From the NCBI GenBank assembly GCA_001592805.2, contig CP051140.1:1179501-1243500 (forward strand): a stretch of DNA of 64,000 nt. The letters run 5' to 3'. How positions within the stretch are numbered: position 1 is the first letter of the stretch; each line of letters starts with the position of its first letter. The stretch is from Peltaster fructicola (Eukaryota; Ascomycota; Dothideomycetes). A program made the position numbers and the translations under genes. Below are positions 1 to 10,328 of this stretch, in pieces. The notes under the pieces are model-generated. The model was not told the origin of the DNA. It saw nothing but the letters and a program-made list of their open reading frames with translations, and ran no database searches.

Positions 1-1
1 T

Positions 2-103
2 GAGAATGTGTATGGCTTCAACCTCGACAACGCCTTCATTGAAAACAACTTCATGACGTGCGAGTCGTTGCAAGGCTACAGCGGTACTGGTTCTGGTGAT
101 TAG
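2..103 (+). CDS. 3' end of an unrecognised protein-coding gene
   Basis: From base 2 a frame stays open to a TAG at 101-103 and reads 33 residues, including FNLDNAFIENNFMTC and a Gly/Ser-rich end (YSGTGSGD). The composition resembles the C-terminus of a secreted or wall-associated fungal protein, but the family is not recognised. The gene starts left of the window. It converges with the sfr1 gene, whose stop is at 159. The fragment is short, so chance openness is possible. Confidence 0.4.
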   Translation, partial: ENVYGFNLDNAFIENNFMTCESLQGYSGTGSGD

Positions 104-158
104 ACTTCATTGTGCAGGAAGAGTCCGCAATGGTTGCATATGTTAGTGCAGGCGATGT

Positions 159-1029
159 TCAGGATGCTCCGCAGGACCACGTTTCTGACTTGGTGTCATA
201 ACCGATGAGGTCGAAGTCGATGTTCAAAGACTGCAGCATCATGCCTAGAGTGAAGATCTGGTCTATTGTCAGCACAAGTAATCAAGAATCTGTGTCCGGA
301 GCTCACATTGTTTTCTTCGCTGTCCTCGGGAGCCTCATCAGTTTCATCGAGTGCTGGCTCACCTTCGAGTTGTTCATGTTCTTTACCTTGATGCAGCTCA
401 AAATCGGCTTCATGATTCCCAGTGCAGTGTGCATCCACTCCTTGTTGACCATAGGAGAACTTCGCTCGTTCAGTGTCGCGCCATGCTGCGATTCCGCCCA
501 TATTCATTATACGTTGTTGAACAGATGGAAAGAGTTCGTCAGCTGCAGCTTGTGCAGTGATACGCCATTTGTCGATCAGTTCGTGAAGCCGGTCGTCACT
601 ACTCGACTTCTGGATCAAAGCTGCACGCTCCAGCGTATCAATCTCGCTGCGTACCGCGCGGATCTGCCTTTCTAGCTGTCGTATCTGTTTCATTTGGCCC
701 CGTTCGCCAGCAACTGTCGATCTGTGATACGGCTGCTTTCGTACATGCTCATGCTCGTTCTCATGTGTTGATAGACTAGACGATGGTAGTTGTGACGCTT
801 GGTGCTTCTGTGATGATGGACTCGGCTTGGGCTGATCGTTGGTTGAGTCTTTCACTTCTGCATCTTGGCAAGGCTGCTGGGTCAGAGAGGCTCCTGTTTC
901 CTTAATCTTTGTAGCCTTGTGTAGATGTGATGCTGAGACCAATGGGCTCACAAAAGGTCGTGACAGGATGCGAGAAGCCTGTGTTATTTTACGACGTTTC
1001 AGTGCTGGCTGGTCCAGGGCGTCTTCCAT
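159..1029 (-). CDS. sfr1: Swi5-dependent recombination protein Sfr1/Mei5
   Basis: Sfr1 pairs with Swi5 as a mediator of Rad51/Dmc1 strand exchange in the nucleus. The predicted 264-residue protein has a basic N-terminus with RPFVSPL (a motif typical of the family), a disordered middle, a coiled coil (LERQIRAVRSEIDTLERAA), then the Mei5 core with LIDKWRITAQAAADELF and MGGIAAWRDTE. Exon 1 is 1029-307. The intron (306-231) has donor GTGAGC and a GCTGAC branch site, and exon 2 (230-159) encodes SLNIDFDLIGYDTK, the conserved C-terminus. I take ATG at 1029 because the open frame further upstream begins only with TTG. The exact acceptor is the least certain point: a nearer TCTAG is out of frame. The gene is divergent from tma23. 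Confidence 0.85.
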
Positions 1030-1829
1030 GGTATTGATACGGTCATTGCCAGCGTGCAAGCGTGGACACGTATCTGGGCATCAGCCGAGTCTGCTGCATG
1101 GACGTTCAGAAATGAGATGCTTCCCGTCAAGATGTGCCCACAAATGTGATGATGGTAATGGCCATAGAGGTGTAGCTGGTAGAAGTGACGTTGCCTGAAA
1201 CAGCGGATCAAGAGCTGCAAGATGAGTCTTCATACCAGGCGGCAAGCTTCACCATCTGAGAATCTCATTCAATATGTTGTGTCTGAAGCGTAACAAACGA
1301 GCTATCAGGCCACGATACAGATGGAATACCTACGGTCAACGATCGCTGTTGAGCATCTAAGTCATGTAGACAGTGGTAGATTTTTCCGTGACAACACCGC
1401 ACACCCGAGTCCAAGGTCCGCACACGCGCAGACGGGTTGACAACCTCCCATGACTTAACATCAAAGCAAGCAATCCAACTGCCTGTCATCGACCGGAGAA
1501 TGACCATCCCGAGCTCACATACCACAGCCAGATGGCTTGTCGAGGCCGTAGGAAGTTGCCCGCGGTATATTTGTGTATAGAAAGCAACATGATGCACGAT
1601 AGTGTCGATATGTGCCACTTGCCAAGTACATCGCACACATCCTGCGTGACAAGCTTCGATAACGCGATATCGATGGATGTGATGTAGTTGAGCTCGTGGT
1701 GTTGTCTGTTCGAGAATCCACGTCCGAGAAAGTCTGATAGCAGACGCAAAAGCCGATGCTACTTTTTTTCCGACCCTTCCAGTCAACTCTTTCCTGCACG
1801 CTTGTGATACATACGCCTGTCACTCGCGC
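1030..1829. promoter_or_regulatory. divergent intergenic region sfr1 / tma23
   Basis: About 800 bp separate the two divergent start codons. A minus-strand frame is open at 1265-1786, but it has no recognisable domain and overlaps other equally open frames. I see no clear TATA element or repeat. It probably holds both promoters and 5' leaders. Confidence 0.4.
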
Positions 1830-2624
1830 ATGGACACCGCAGCATATCTCAAGAAGCAGGGCTGGCGAGGGAGCGGTCACTCGCTCGATCATAGTGACCG
1901 CGGAATCAAGAAGCCACTACAAATCAGCAAAAAGGTCGATGCTCTTGGTGTTGGTATCCAGAAATATGCTGCTGTCTCAGATCAATGGTGGCTTCGTGCC
2001 TACGATCAGGGTTTGAAGGACTTCGGCACCGGGAAGGAGAGTGCTCTCTCGGCGGCGCAAAAGCATGGTGTCAATAGAGGTGGACTATATGCGAGATTTG
2101 TGAAAGGTCAGGACATACCAGGCACGATTGGGCAGCGCGCTGTGGACTCGCCAACCGGCTCTACCAACATCCACGCCACATCGCCCGCCATCATCAATGG
2201 GAGCAGCACCGCCGTGGAGCAGGAGGCTAGCAAGGTCAAGAAGAGCAAAGATCTCAAGCGAAAGGCGTTTGATGAGGACAACGCGAAACTGCGAAAGAAG
2301 AAGATGAAGTCAATTGTCGACAGTGAATCGCGGGATACAACAGATGGATCGATTGAGCAGCCCGTCAAGATCAAGAAGCAGATCAGAGCCTATATCGACG
2401 AGGCGACCAGACGAGGTATTCTGCCAGTCGACGCAGCCACAAGTGTAACCTTCAAGACAGTAGCACCAAACGAGCAGGATATGAGAGCAGTCCTGCGTCT
2501 CGCGAAGCTACATAAATCGAAACAGCAGACACCACACCTCCTTGAGCGGGCTAAGCTGGTTCGTAACCTGAAGCGAGCTGTCTGCAGGCATCTGGAGAGT
2601 CAGATGCAGACGGCGCCGGCATGA
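1830..2624 (+). CDS. tma23: TMA23-like nucleolar G-patch protein
   Basis: This single-exon gene encodes 264 residues. The N-terminus (MDTAAYLKKQGWRGSGHSLD, then KKVDALGVGIQKYAAVSDQWW) is the G-patch-like start of the yeast Tma23 family: a QGWRGxGHSL motif, a lysine-rich link and a conserved WW before the first helix. Tma23 is a nucleolar ribosome-biogenesis factor, and G-patch proteins generally activate DEAH helicases. A lysine-rich stretch (VKKSKDLKRKAF, KLRKKKMKS) in the middle looks like a nucleolar localisation signal. The C-terminus (RRGILPVDAATSVTFKTVAP...) is conserved-looking but unassigned. The ATG at 1830 gives the canonical MDxxxxLxxQGW start. The stop lies 91 bp from the convergent esterase gene. 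Confidence 0.85.
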   Translation: MDTAAYLKKQGWRGSGHSLDHSDRGIKKPLQISKKVDALGVGIQKYAAVSDQWWLRAYDQGLKDFGTGKESALSAAQKHGVNRGGLYARFVKGQDIPGTIGQRAVDSPTGSTNIHATSPAIINGSSTAVEQEASKVKKSKDLKRKAFDEDNAKLRKKKMKSIVDSESRDTTDGSIEQPVKIKKQIRAYIDEATRRGILPVDAATSVTFKTVAPNEQDMRAVLRLAKLHKSKQQTPHLLERAKLVRNLKRAVCRHLESQMQTAPA

Positions 2625-2715
2625 ATGATTGGGACAGAGACTTCCAAACTAAAACAACTTCTCGTCCTGCTTACAAGCAATCTATTGACTGTATTGCTGT
2701 CACGACGTTCGGGTG

Positions 2716-3876
2716 TCAACATTCTCTGAAATACTGCTCAAGCAGCCATCTTACACCTTCCAAGGACTCGTCAGTAAACTTCTTGCTCACGTTGAGCGTA
2801 GGCACAATCGACCAGAACCCATGTGGCAATCCCTGATACACATCAACCTTGGTCTTGACCTTTTCGTCCACCCGGAGCAATCTCTCGAAGATCAATGCCT
2901 CATCTCGCAGAGGGTCAGCGCCACAGACTTGAAAGTAAGAGTTTGGAAAGCTGCTGAATCCTGTCTTCCATACCAAAGGGCTGACGAGCGGGTTCTTGAG
3001 GTCCTCCGAGTTCGGCACATAGTTGCCAATGAAGAGTTCACAAGCCTTGCGTGACAGGATGTCAGCGTGTTCGTTCTGGTCCCACGAACGGAAGTCGGCT
3101 TTGTACTTGTCTGGCACCGCTACGCTTGTGCACACTGTCGGAATCATAAGATGGCAACCGGTGATGGGTGGACTGAGCTTGTCGTCTCGGTGTTGCAGCG
3201 CCGTGAGAACTGCCAGGTTGCCACCAGCACTTGTACCGCCAACTATGAACCCCTTGCTAGGATCTGCGCCGATTGAGGATGCATTTGCTGCAGCCTGCAA
3301 GATGATCAGCTTGTGTCAACGATCTTCACAACGAGACCTACCCATTTGGTAGCATCATAGCAGTCGTGCACTGGGGTTGGGAACGGATGCTCTGGTGCAA
3401 GTCTGTAGTCGACATTGACAACAACGCACCCTAGAACACCTGCTGCCCTTCTGCAAAGAAGCTCTTCGTTCTCGAGACCGCCGATACAGAAGCCACCGCC
3501 TACAACACATTAGCTGAGGTGGTTCAAAGACACTGTTCATACCGTGAAAGATCACCACGAGTGGGCACCCAGTCTTGCCCTCCGGAGAGTAGACTCTCAC
3601 AGTGATCGTCGAGCCATCTCTGACCGACACTTGATGGTTAGTCTCTTTCACACCCGGCACAGGTTGAGCTGTAGCTGTCATCTGCTTCTTGGACTGGATG
3701 ATATAGCCACGCAGCGTTGCGATGTCAGGAAACAATCCCAAGTTTGGGCGTTGACCCATCTGCTTGACAGCCTGTATCTCGTCAGTATAAGAGCGATGGC
3801 TCATCTTTTCAATTCCTACAGCTTCCCATTCGGGATTTGGATCGGCCAATGCCATCCAGTCTGTGATATGTGCCAT
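2716..3876 (-). CDS. alpha/beta hydrolase (HSL-type carboxylesterase)
   Basis: Three exons (3876-3543, 3499-3342, 3294-2716) join in frame into 356 residues. Introns of 43 and 47 nt have GTATGA..TAG and GTAGGT..CAG ends. Splicing restores the oxyanion-hole motif HGGGFCIG across intron 1 and YRLAPEHPFP in exon 2. Exon 3 has the nucleophile elbow GTSAGGN, the acid in CGADPLRDE and the catalytic histidine in GLPHGFW, so the full triad is present. The family hydrolyses short acyl esters, or lactones and detoxification substrates. The substrate cannot be read from the sequence. There is no signal peptide, so the enzyme is probably cytosolic. Confidence 0.9.
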
Positions 3877-4254
3877 CGTGGTGCGTATGGTAGGTCAAAA
3901 GCAGGTGTGTGACTGTATAGCAAGGCTTCCTCGAGATGCTTCAAGATGTTGAAGTTCAGGTCTACTTGTTCATTTGTGCAGTGTGAGGGTGCATCGAACG
4001 GGACACTGCTTACAGTGGTAGCCACGATACTAGTCTTCACTAAATCGCCTTTCTAGGGTAATGGTCTACGACCGAGGTTATCACGACACCCAAGTGGCAG
4101 TGACACCACGTCATACAGATACAGACCGCAAACGCCTTGAAATATGTGAACCGGACAATGGTCTGCATATTGGCAAGCGACAGGTGTCATCTCAAGCCGA
4201 TAGTCCTCAATAACGAACAGGTGTTGTACTAACAGGGTATATGTGTAACTACGA
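3877..4254. other. intergenic, no gene seen
   Basis: These 378 bp lie between the start of the esterase gene and the end of the DUF155 gene, both on the minus strand. They would hold the esterase promoter. Short open frames here match no family and have no splice logic that I can support. Confidence 0.4.
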
Positions 4255-6149
4255 TTATGAGCTTGATCTAAGAGCAGTGCCGAGCAGCCGAGCCAGCCCA
4301 GCCATTGCAATGTCTGGCTTTGGTTTATCTCTTTCACCAGCTAGTATAGCAAATCGCAGGAAGACCTCCGTGCAGGTGACCAGAATGCTTAGCACGATGA
4401 GCACAATGATGATCCATGTGATTCGAGTCATCTTGACATCCGCGATCGAGTCGGAGAGAATCTCGGCAAGGTCAAGGAAGACCTTGCATCTTTCGTTCAA
4501 GACCTGGATTCGAGGTTTGATCTCTAGATACTCGCGGACACCTTGATACAGAGGGAATAGCGTTGGTTCGGAGTCCCAGAAGAAGTTTGGCGAGTCGAGC
4601 ATGTTGCTTGCTGTTTGCTGTTAGAGATGTTGTGCCATGCAGGGCATCGACTTACAGAGATTGATATCCACACGACCCTCAAAGAGTCTGCCGACCAACG
4701 CAACGATCTCTTTCCTCTCTAGACCGAGACGACCCTCCAATGCCAGCTTGCGTGGCACATATTGTGCTTCGGACATGGTTCTTGACATGCGCTCTTCGAA
4801 GTACGACAGCTTTGTGCTCTGTGCGATAGCATGCGACATTGCCAGCTTGATCATGTGATCGGACGTCCTCAGCGTGATCATATCGTTGTATATCCTTGGC
4901 TTCTCGATATGGCCATCGTACTGGAAGTGGAACTCCTCCGTCTCGAAATCACTTTCATCTAGTGGCCTTGTCAGCAGTGGCATGAGAGCTGCGGCTGGCG
5001 GTGTAGGTGCTTTCGAAGGGAGAGGCATCGGACGTGTAGTAGAGGAGAAGGTCAAATCTGCAAGGAGATCCTTCTCCTGATTCGACGTGAAATTCCAGAA
5101 GACAGCAGTGCCATAGCTGAATATGAGGAGCTCGGCGACTGTGTAAGCATCCGGAGATATGGCAGAATATGGCGAAGGAAAGCTTGGTGTGCCGGAGTCA
5201 TTGCTCTCACGTCGATGTCCTGCGTCCTCGCGTTGATCGTCCAGGTCGTACGCAGCTTCAGCATGCTCGTCGTTATGTGCCTCGTTTGCTCGAGCTTCCT
5301 CCTCTTCTCGCTGATCCTGGTTGTAGCCTTCATTGCCTCGCACCGAGAACTCCGAGCTTTCTTCGCGCCAGCCCTCTCGATTCACCCTCCTCTCGTTGGC
5401 CTCGATCTGCTCGTCAAGCACACTTCTTCCGCCAGGATTCTTTACGACGGGTGAACTCCTGACTCGATAGCCATCACTACCTCCCAAGAGCGGCAGCTGA
5501 TACACGCAGTACAAGCAGTCGTCATACATCTTCGTCCTTGCGCCGTGGTGATCTCTCATGAACGCTGCCACTGAGCGCAATTTGTAGCTTTGCGCCGTGC
5601 AGTAAGCTGTGACTCTTGCCAGCTGCGGATCTGCTATTCGTTGTGATTTCGCCAGCCTTTCAGCGTCGCTCTTGCCGCCGAGGAACGCTTGCCTTCTTCG
5701 TCTTAACAGATCTTCGTCTGAGAGCGCAGTATCGGAGTCGTCTCCAAAGCCAACATCTTCACTGTGCTCCTCAGTCGTCTCCGGCAGGAGCACGAGCTTC
5801 TCACTGACTTTGCTACTTCGTGCTGGGAAATGCGTTGCAGCTAGAGGAACCCCTCGTCCGCTAAGCTTAGGATCGAGTGGATGTCGTCCAGATGGTGTAC
5901 GTAGATGTGGCTTCGGACGCTCGCCTGGTGGTAGACGTCTCTGAGCTGAGGGTATCTCAGATGCGTACTGGAGAACATGGTCGACAGAAACGTTGCGTGT
6001 GCCTTGTCGCTGTGGTCCTGGTCGCATAGGCTTGACTTCCCGTGCGTCAGTGACCTATAACTTGTCAGCATGCGGCAGCAGTCATAATCCAAGCAATTTA
6101 CCAGCACTGTAGGACCTCTCTTCGGACCGCGAGGACCAGCAACAGACAT
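4255..6149 (-). CDS. DUF155 (RMND1/Rmd8/Sif2-like) membrane protein
   Basis: Three exons (6149-6102, 6054-4656, 4610-4255) give 600 residues. Exon 1 codes MSVAGPRGPKRGPTVL, and both introns (47 and 45 nt) have clean GTAAAT..TAG and GTAAGT..CAG ends. The N-terminal third is disordered. The DUF155 core starts at ARVTAYCTAQSYKLRSVAAF and continues with ELLIFSYGTAVFWNF and the TEEFHFQYD...IYNDMITLRT block. Conserved SHAIAQSTKLSYFEERM and LFEGRVDINL follow, with NFFWDSEPTLFPLYQGVREYLEI near the end. A C-terminal hydrophobic helix (WIIIVLIVLSILVTCTEVFL) is the only membrane span. Fungal relatives include Rmd8 and Sif2, membrane proteins of poorly known role. An acidic and charged insert (EEEEARANEAHNDEHAEAAY) interrupts the domain. 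Confidence 0.9.
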
Positions 6150-6646
6150 TTCGGCGATCGAGTGTATCGAAATCTATCGCAGAAGTTCATGTTCGTGCCA
6201 TTCGTGTCAATGAGCTGGTAGAGCTGCACGTCATAGCGCTAGTCCCAATTGGCCGACACTACGATATAGGCAAACTTGCACGTCTGGCCATCATCTCTCA
6301 TACATCCATCACACAAGAAATGGTTATCCTAACGCTGACCCTCTCATAGCAATTTCAAAGGGTGCTGTCACGAAGTCCACTCCAAGACGACTGAGATGGC
6401 GTCCTTGCACTCCTTTGTCACCCAGGTAAGTCCTTGTGACAATTGCTATCGCCTTTCAGAAATCACAATGCTTGGTAAACATAACTTGTCTCTTGAAACA
6501 ATCACTTTCCTTTCAACTTCACCTCATGGAAGACTCCCTTAAGATGCTGTTATGGCGCTCTTGTCATGTTCAGAGCAACTTGTCCCTTATTGCATACCCA
6601 TTGTTCTTGTCCCCATCGTTCTTCACCACCATACAGCACCCCGAGC
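6150..6646. promoter_or_regulatory. divergent intergenic region
   Basis: About 500 bp lie between the divergent starts of the DUF155 gene and the kinase gene. The kinase side is pyrimidine-rich just before its ATG (ccatcgttcttcaccacc), typical of fungal leaders. No other structure was noticed. Confidence 0.35.
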
Positions 6647-8559
6647 ATGGCTGGACCAGCTCGCACAAGAGGCCGTTACGTTGACCGCGAGCTCAACGCC
6701 CACGGAGGACATGCTGCAAAGCGTATCCGACGTGAGGCAGAGCGTCGCTGGTCACAATGGCCAAAAGTCGATCAACGAGCGTTGATCGCCCATCTCACCG
6801 CTCTCGAAGGTGCCGAGCATCAGCGGGATGCTGCCACCGAGAGAGTGGTGGAGGTGGAGGCTGCCCTGGAGTACGATACTTCGATGGGCTTGGTGCTGCT
6901 GCCAGCACGCACCGCCGTGTACGGGGCACAGGTGGCGGCAGAAGCTGCTCAGCGAGCAGTGGAGGGTGAGGCCGACTGGCTTCACACCTTCTACCAGAGC
7001 CACGGTTGCTCGCGGGCTCTGGTAACTGCTGCTGCCGCCGACCTCGTCGCGGCGTCGTTACGGCGGACAGCGTTTGGCGCCTCTGTCGTCCTTGCACAGG
7101 GTGCGTGCCCAGCCAGAGGTGCAATGGGAGAAAGCAGCAGTGGCGGGCTGGCCACTCGCACAGTTGGACACACTGCGCGGCATGGTGAGTCACTCCTTCC
7201 ATAGATGGCTGACCTATTTAGCACCTCGGAACCTTTCACGACCCACTGCCTGTCACGAGTCTCACATCTGTATCGCCTGGGGAGTGGCAAGGACCCTTCA
7301 ACTTTTACTACCGCCGTGGTACATTGATAACCGCCTGGATCCTGCAACAAGACGGCCAGATCATCGATACAGTAATCAGGAAAGACGTCGAGGCAAGACA
7401 GGAATGGAGCTCTCTGCGATGGTGGACTGATGCAGGAGACTTCGCCAACCGTCTACCGAATGAGATCGCAATCCATCAAGCTCTACAAGTAGTCCCTACA
7501 TCATCTCAGCAAGGATGGTCGAACATTCTCAATCTCCGCAGCTCCAATCTCAACAAGCGCACCCGCACCTATACCCTTTACATGGAGCTTGCACAATACG
7601 GCACATTATACAGTGTGATGGAGGCATACAAAGCCTCCAGACAGATAATTCCGGAAGCCTTCATATGGTATATCTTCTTGGTGCTTGCCGAGTGCGCCGT
7701 AGCGATGCAGCATGGTCACATTCCTCAGAGCGACGATCCTGAACCAACAGTCGATGGCTGGCAAGAGATAGTCCACTTCGACATCAAGCCACTCAACATA
7801 TTCCTCACAGCGCCAAACCCCGAGAGATTTGAGGAGTATCCCGCTCCCAAACTTGGCGACTTCGGCCATGCCTTTCGAACCTACAATTCAGACCCTCACA
7901 ATCCCGAACTATATGCAGACAATGGTGGCACAGCACCTTACAGAGCTCCAGAACAGTGTGTCTTTTGGGACAACGCTACACAACACCCAGTGTCTCGCTA
8001 CAAGCTTGGCGCTCACACCAATGTTTACGCCATTGCTCAGGTGATTCGAGATATGATGGTGCAAGACCATAGAGTCGACCTAAGTGAGCCTACCGATGAT
8101 TCACTAGAACAGCTGTGGCCAACACCTCATGCGCGGTCGCGATTGGTAGAGTACTCAGATACGTTGGCCGGCATCGTTATGAAGTGTCTGCGATACCTGC
8201 CTCATCAGAGAATGACGGCCCTACAACTGCATGCAGAGCTCATGCATCATCTTACGACCGCTCATCCCAACACCGAGGAGAACTTCATACTAGGGCACGC
8301 CAGGGATATGTTCAACAACAGAGCGAATGCTGCACAAATTCGTGTCCACTCCATCTACCGCGACACTGCGAACGTCAATCCGAACCGGGCAGACTTCAGA
8401 CCCGAGCAAGGTGGCGACGCACGTTTCAGACACGGTCTTCGTGTCGGTCCACCAGAGGTCAACAAACCACTTGACCGTTTGACGAAGGATAACAATGTGG
8501 GAGAAAACGAGACCATCGGTCGGCGCGATTCATGGCATCGTGCTCTGCGTGGGCAATGA
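6647..8559 (+). CDS. atypical Ser/Thr protein kinase
   Basis: The kinase domain is in the last exon (7222-8559). It has the alpha-C glutamate in NEIAIHQAL, a hinge-like YTLYMELAQYGTLYSVM, a catalytic loop HFDIKPLNIFL, the DFG motif in KLGDFGHA and GTAPYRAPE. The Asp, Lys and Asn of the catalytic loop are present, but the usual HRD reads HFD (a non-RD kinase). No clear glycine-rich loop is visible. Exon 1 (6647-7021) codes an Ala- and Glu-rich helical N-terminus after MAGPARTRGR. Exon joining is clear at 7185-7221 (GTGAGT..TTTAG). The first intron is uncertain: 7022-7112 (GTAACT..CCCAG) keeps the frame, but a 46-nt alternative ending at 7099 also does. Predicted length is about 594 residues. 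Substrate and pathway are unknown. Confidence 0.75.
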
Positions 8560-8655
8560 GGTGGGAAGTTAAGCACTGCTGATACGAGCTGTGTGCCAAA
8601 CATGCTAAACACAAACGGTTCCCTTAATATATGTGCATTGTGGTACATGAGATCT

Positions 8656-9444
8656 CTACATTTTTGATGGCATTCTCGTTGCACCATCTAATCGAATGCA
8701 CTCTCCATTCAACATAACGTTCTCAATGATGTGTCTCACCATGGCAGCGAAGTCTGGTCCCTGGCCAGGTCGCTTAGGAAACTCAAATACCCTCTCCAAG
8801 GACTTCCGGACCTTGTCTGATAGTTGTGCTGTCATATTGCTCTCGAAATAGCTAGGAGCTATCGTCATGGCTCTGATACCGAGTGATGCAAGATCTCTGG
8901 CCAGTGGAAGTGTCAACGAGCGCACTGCTCCCTTGCTTGCAGCATATGCGACTTGTCCTGGCTGACCATCGTATGCTGCTGACGACGAGACCATGACAAT
9001 GACACCTCGCTCCCCGTCCGGTGTGGTTGGTTCATTCTTGGCGAGCATCGGTAGTGCCAATCGGATCAAATCCAATGTACCTCGCAGATTGATATTGATG
9101 ACAAAGTCGATGTTGTCAAGTGGGATCGGGTTGTTGTCTCTATCGATGAGCTTGCCAGGCATGCCAACGCCAGCCGCTGGAATGATCGCACCGAGTGGCT
9201 TGCCGGTCTCCTTGACCCATGCTGCAACGCCCTCGACAGCTTTCTGTGTTGTTTCTGAGTCCGATACATCGGCTTCGAAGAACTTTGCGCGAGCACCCAG
9301 TTCTGACACTACCGCAGCACCGTTGTCTGCGTTTAGATCTAGGATAGCGATGTAACCTCCATGAGCATGCAGTTCCTTCACTGTCGCGAGTCCCAGTCCA
9401 GAGGCACCACCACTGAGCAAGAATGTACGGTCTTTGATCTGCAT
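8656..9444 (-). CDS. SDR dehydrogenase, HSD17B10-like
   Basis: This single-exon gene encodes 262 residues and is a classical short-chain dehydrogenase. It has a Rossmann nucleotide-binding motif GGASGLGLA, ILDLN for NAD(H) preference, AAGVG in place of NNAG, the catalytic serine in VSSSAAYDG and YAASK as YxxxK, then IAPSYFESNM. The order and the LLSGGASGLGLATVKEL start resemble type-2 3-hydroxyacyl-CoA dehydrogenase (HSD10), which acts in branched-chain amino acid and fatty acid oxidation. Substrate assignment is by resemblance only. The ATG is only 12 nt downstream of the stop codon of a small membrane-protein ORF on the same strand. Confidence 0.88.
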   Translation of the reverse strand: MQIKDRTFLLSGGASGLGLATVKELHAHGGYIAILDLNADNGAAVVSELGARAKFFEADVSDSETTQKAVEGVAAWVKETGKPLGAIIPAAGVGMPGKLIDRDNNPIPLDNIDFVININLRGTLDLIRLALPMLAKNEPTTPDGERGVIVMVSSSAAYDGQPGQVAYAASKGAVRSLTLPLARDLASLGIRAMTIAPSYFESNMTAQLSDKVRKSLERVFEFPKRPGQGPDFAAMVRHIIENVMLNGECIRLDGATRMPSKM

Positions 9445-9456
9445 GATGAGTGATGC

Positions 9457-9771
9457 TCAACTGACAAGCCAGACGAAGCTGTAGAGGAGCACGAACAATG
9501 CTGCAAAGGCTGTGATGATGAATGTGAACGTTACAATGCCGTAGAATGAGAGACCGAACACAATGTGTCCTCCTTGATAGCTATGATATGCTGGAGGATG
9601 TCTTGAGGGAATGTCGAAGGCATCCGTATCCGAAATAAGCCTCGGCTTCAGTGGTGGCCGAAGCGCTCTTTTCTCAAGGTAGTCGAGATCAGGAATGCTT
9701 GCGCCCAGTCTTCTTTTCGACATCAGGTGGCACTGGAGCAGCACTACGGCAGCGCTGACATACACATTCAT
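9457..9771 (-). CDS. small hypothetical membrane protein
   Basis: An ATG-started frame encodes 104 residues (an internal ATG at 9723 would give 88). It has a short hydrophobic start, a polar and basic middle (MSKRRLGASIPDLDYLEKRA) and a strongly hydrophobic C-terminus with HIVFGLSFYGIVTFTF and ITAFAALFVLLYSFVWLVS, forming one or two membrane spans. I do not recognise the family. Its stop is 12 nt upstream of the ATG of the SDR gene, so the two would share an mRNA unless the SDR has its own start site inside this ORF. Confidence 0.5.
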   Translation of the reverse strand: MNVYVSAAVVLLQCHLMSKRRLGASIPDLDYLEKRALRPPLKPRLISDTDAFDIPSRHPPAYHSYQGGHIVFGLSFYGIVTFTFIITAFAALFVLLYSFVWLVS

Positions 9772-10328
9772 CGTGTCATGAGTGCTATCGTCATCATGCG
9801 GTACAGGACATGGGACAAGCCCGTGCAGGGGTCAGCGTCGCGCAACGATTGTCTGCTTGACTTGACTCAAGCCGCCAGGACGAGCTCTACCTACAGTGCA
9901 TGTCAGACAACGGTGCGACGGCGATCACGGGCTGCGAAGATCATTTGTGGTACAGCTGGGTTGTCATGCTAGATAGACATGCATTCAGACCTGACTTAGG
10001 CTTGACAGCCAACATGTAGTCTACGCTGACCACTGCTGCTGTGCTTGTCAGGCTGTCCGAACGTAGCGACCCGCCAAGGACTTTCGATGTCGTTCCCTAC
10101 ATCGGTCTCGTCTTCACCAGTGTTCGGGGCCGTATGTGTGATATCAATCTGCTGTGCACGGGCTACAAGCTGAACCTGAGGCATCGAAGCATGAACGTCA
10201 CTCAATATTGAACTTACTTAACATGTAGAATCCTCTTACTGAGCACACGAGCTCTTCCAGCTATCAATCGTAAAGGAGGCCAATGCAGTACGACTCATGA
10301 CGACTGGGACTCCCGAGAAGTAACAGTC
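9772..10328. promoter_or_regulatory. divergent intergenic region upstream of taf9
   Basis: About 560 bp lie between the small membrane-protein ORF (minus) and taf9 (plus). A 69-codon minus frame at 9996-10205 starts only with TTG and has no recognisable features, so I do not call it. Confidence 0.35.

Noticed and set aside
1265-1786. 173-codon minus-strand frame between sfr1 and tma23
   Set aside because: Overlaps other open frames, has no domain or coherent composition, and lies in a divergent promoter.
9996-10205. 69-codon minus-strand frame upstream of taf9
   Set aside because: Starts with TTG only, has no recognisable motif and sits in a promoter region.
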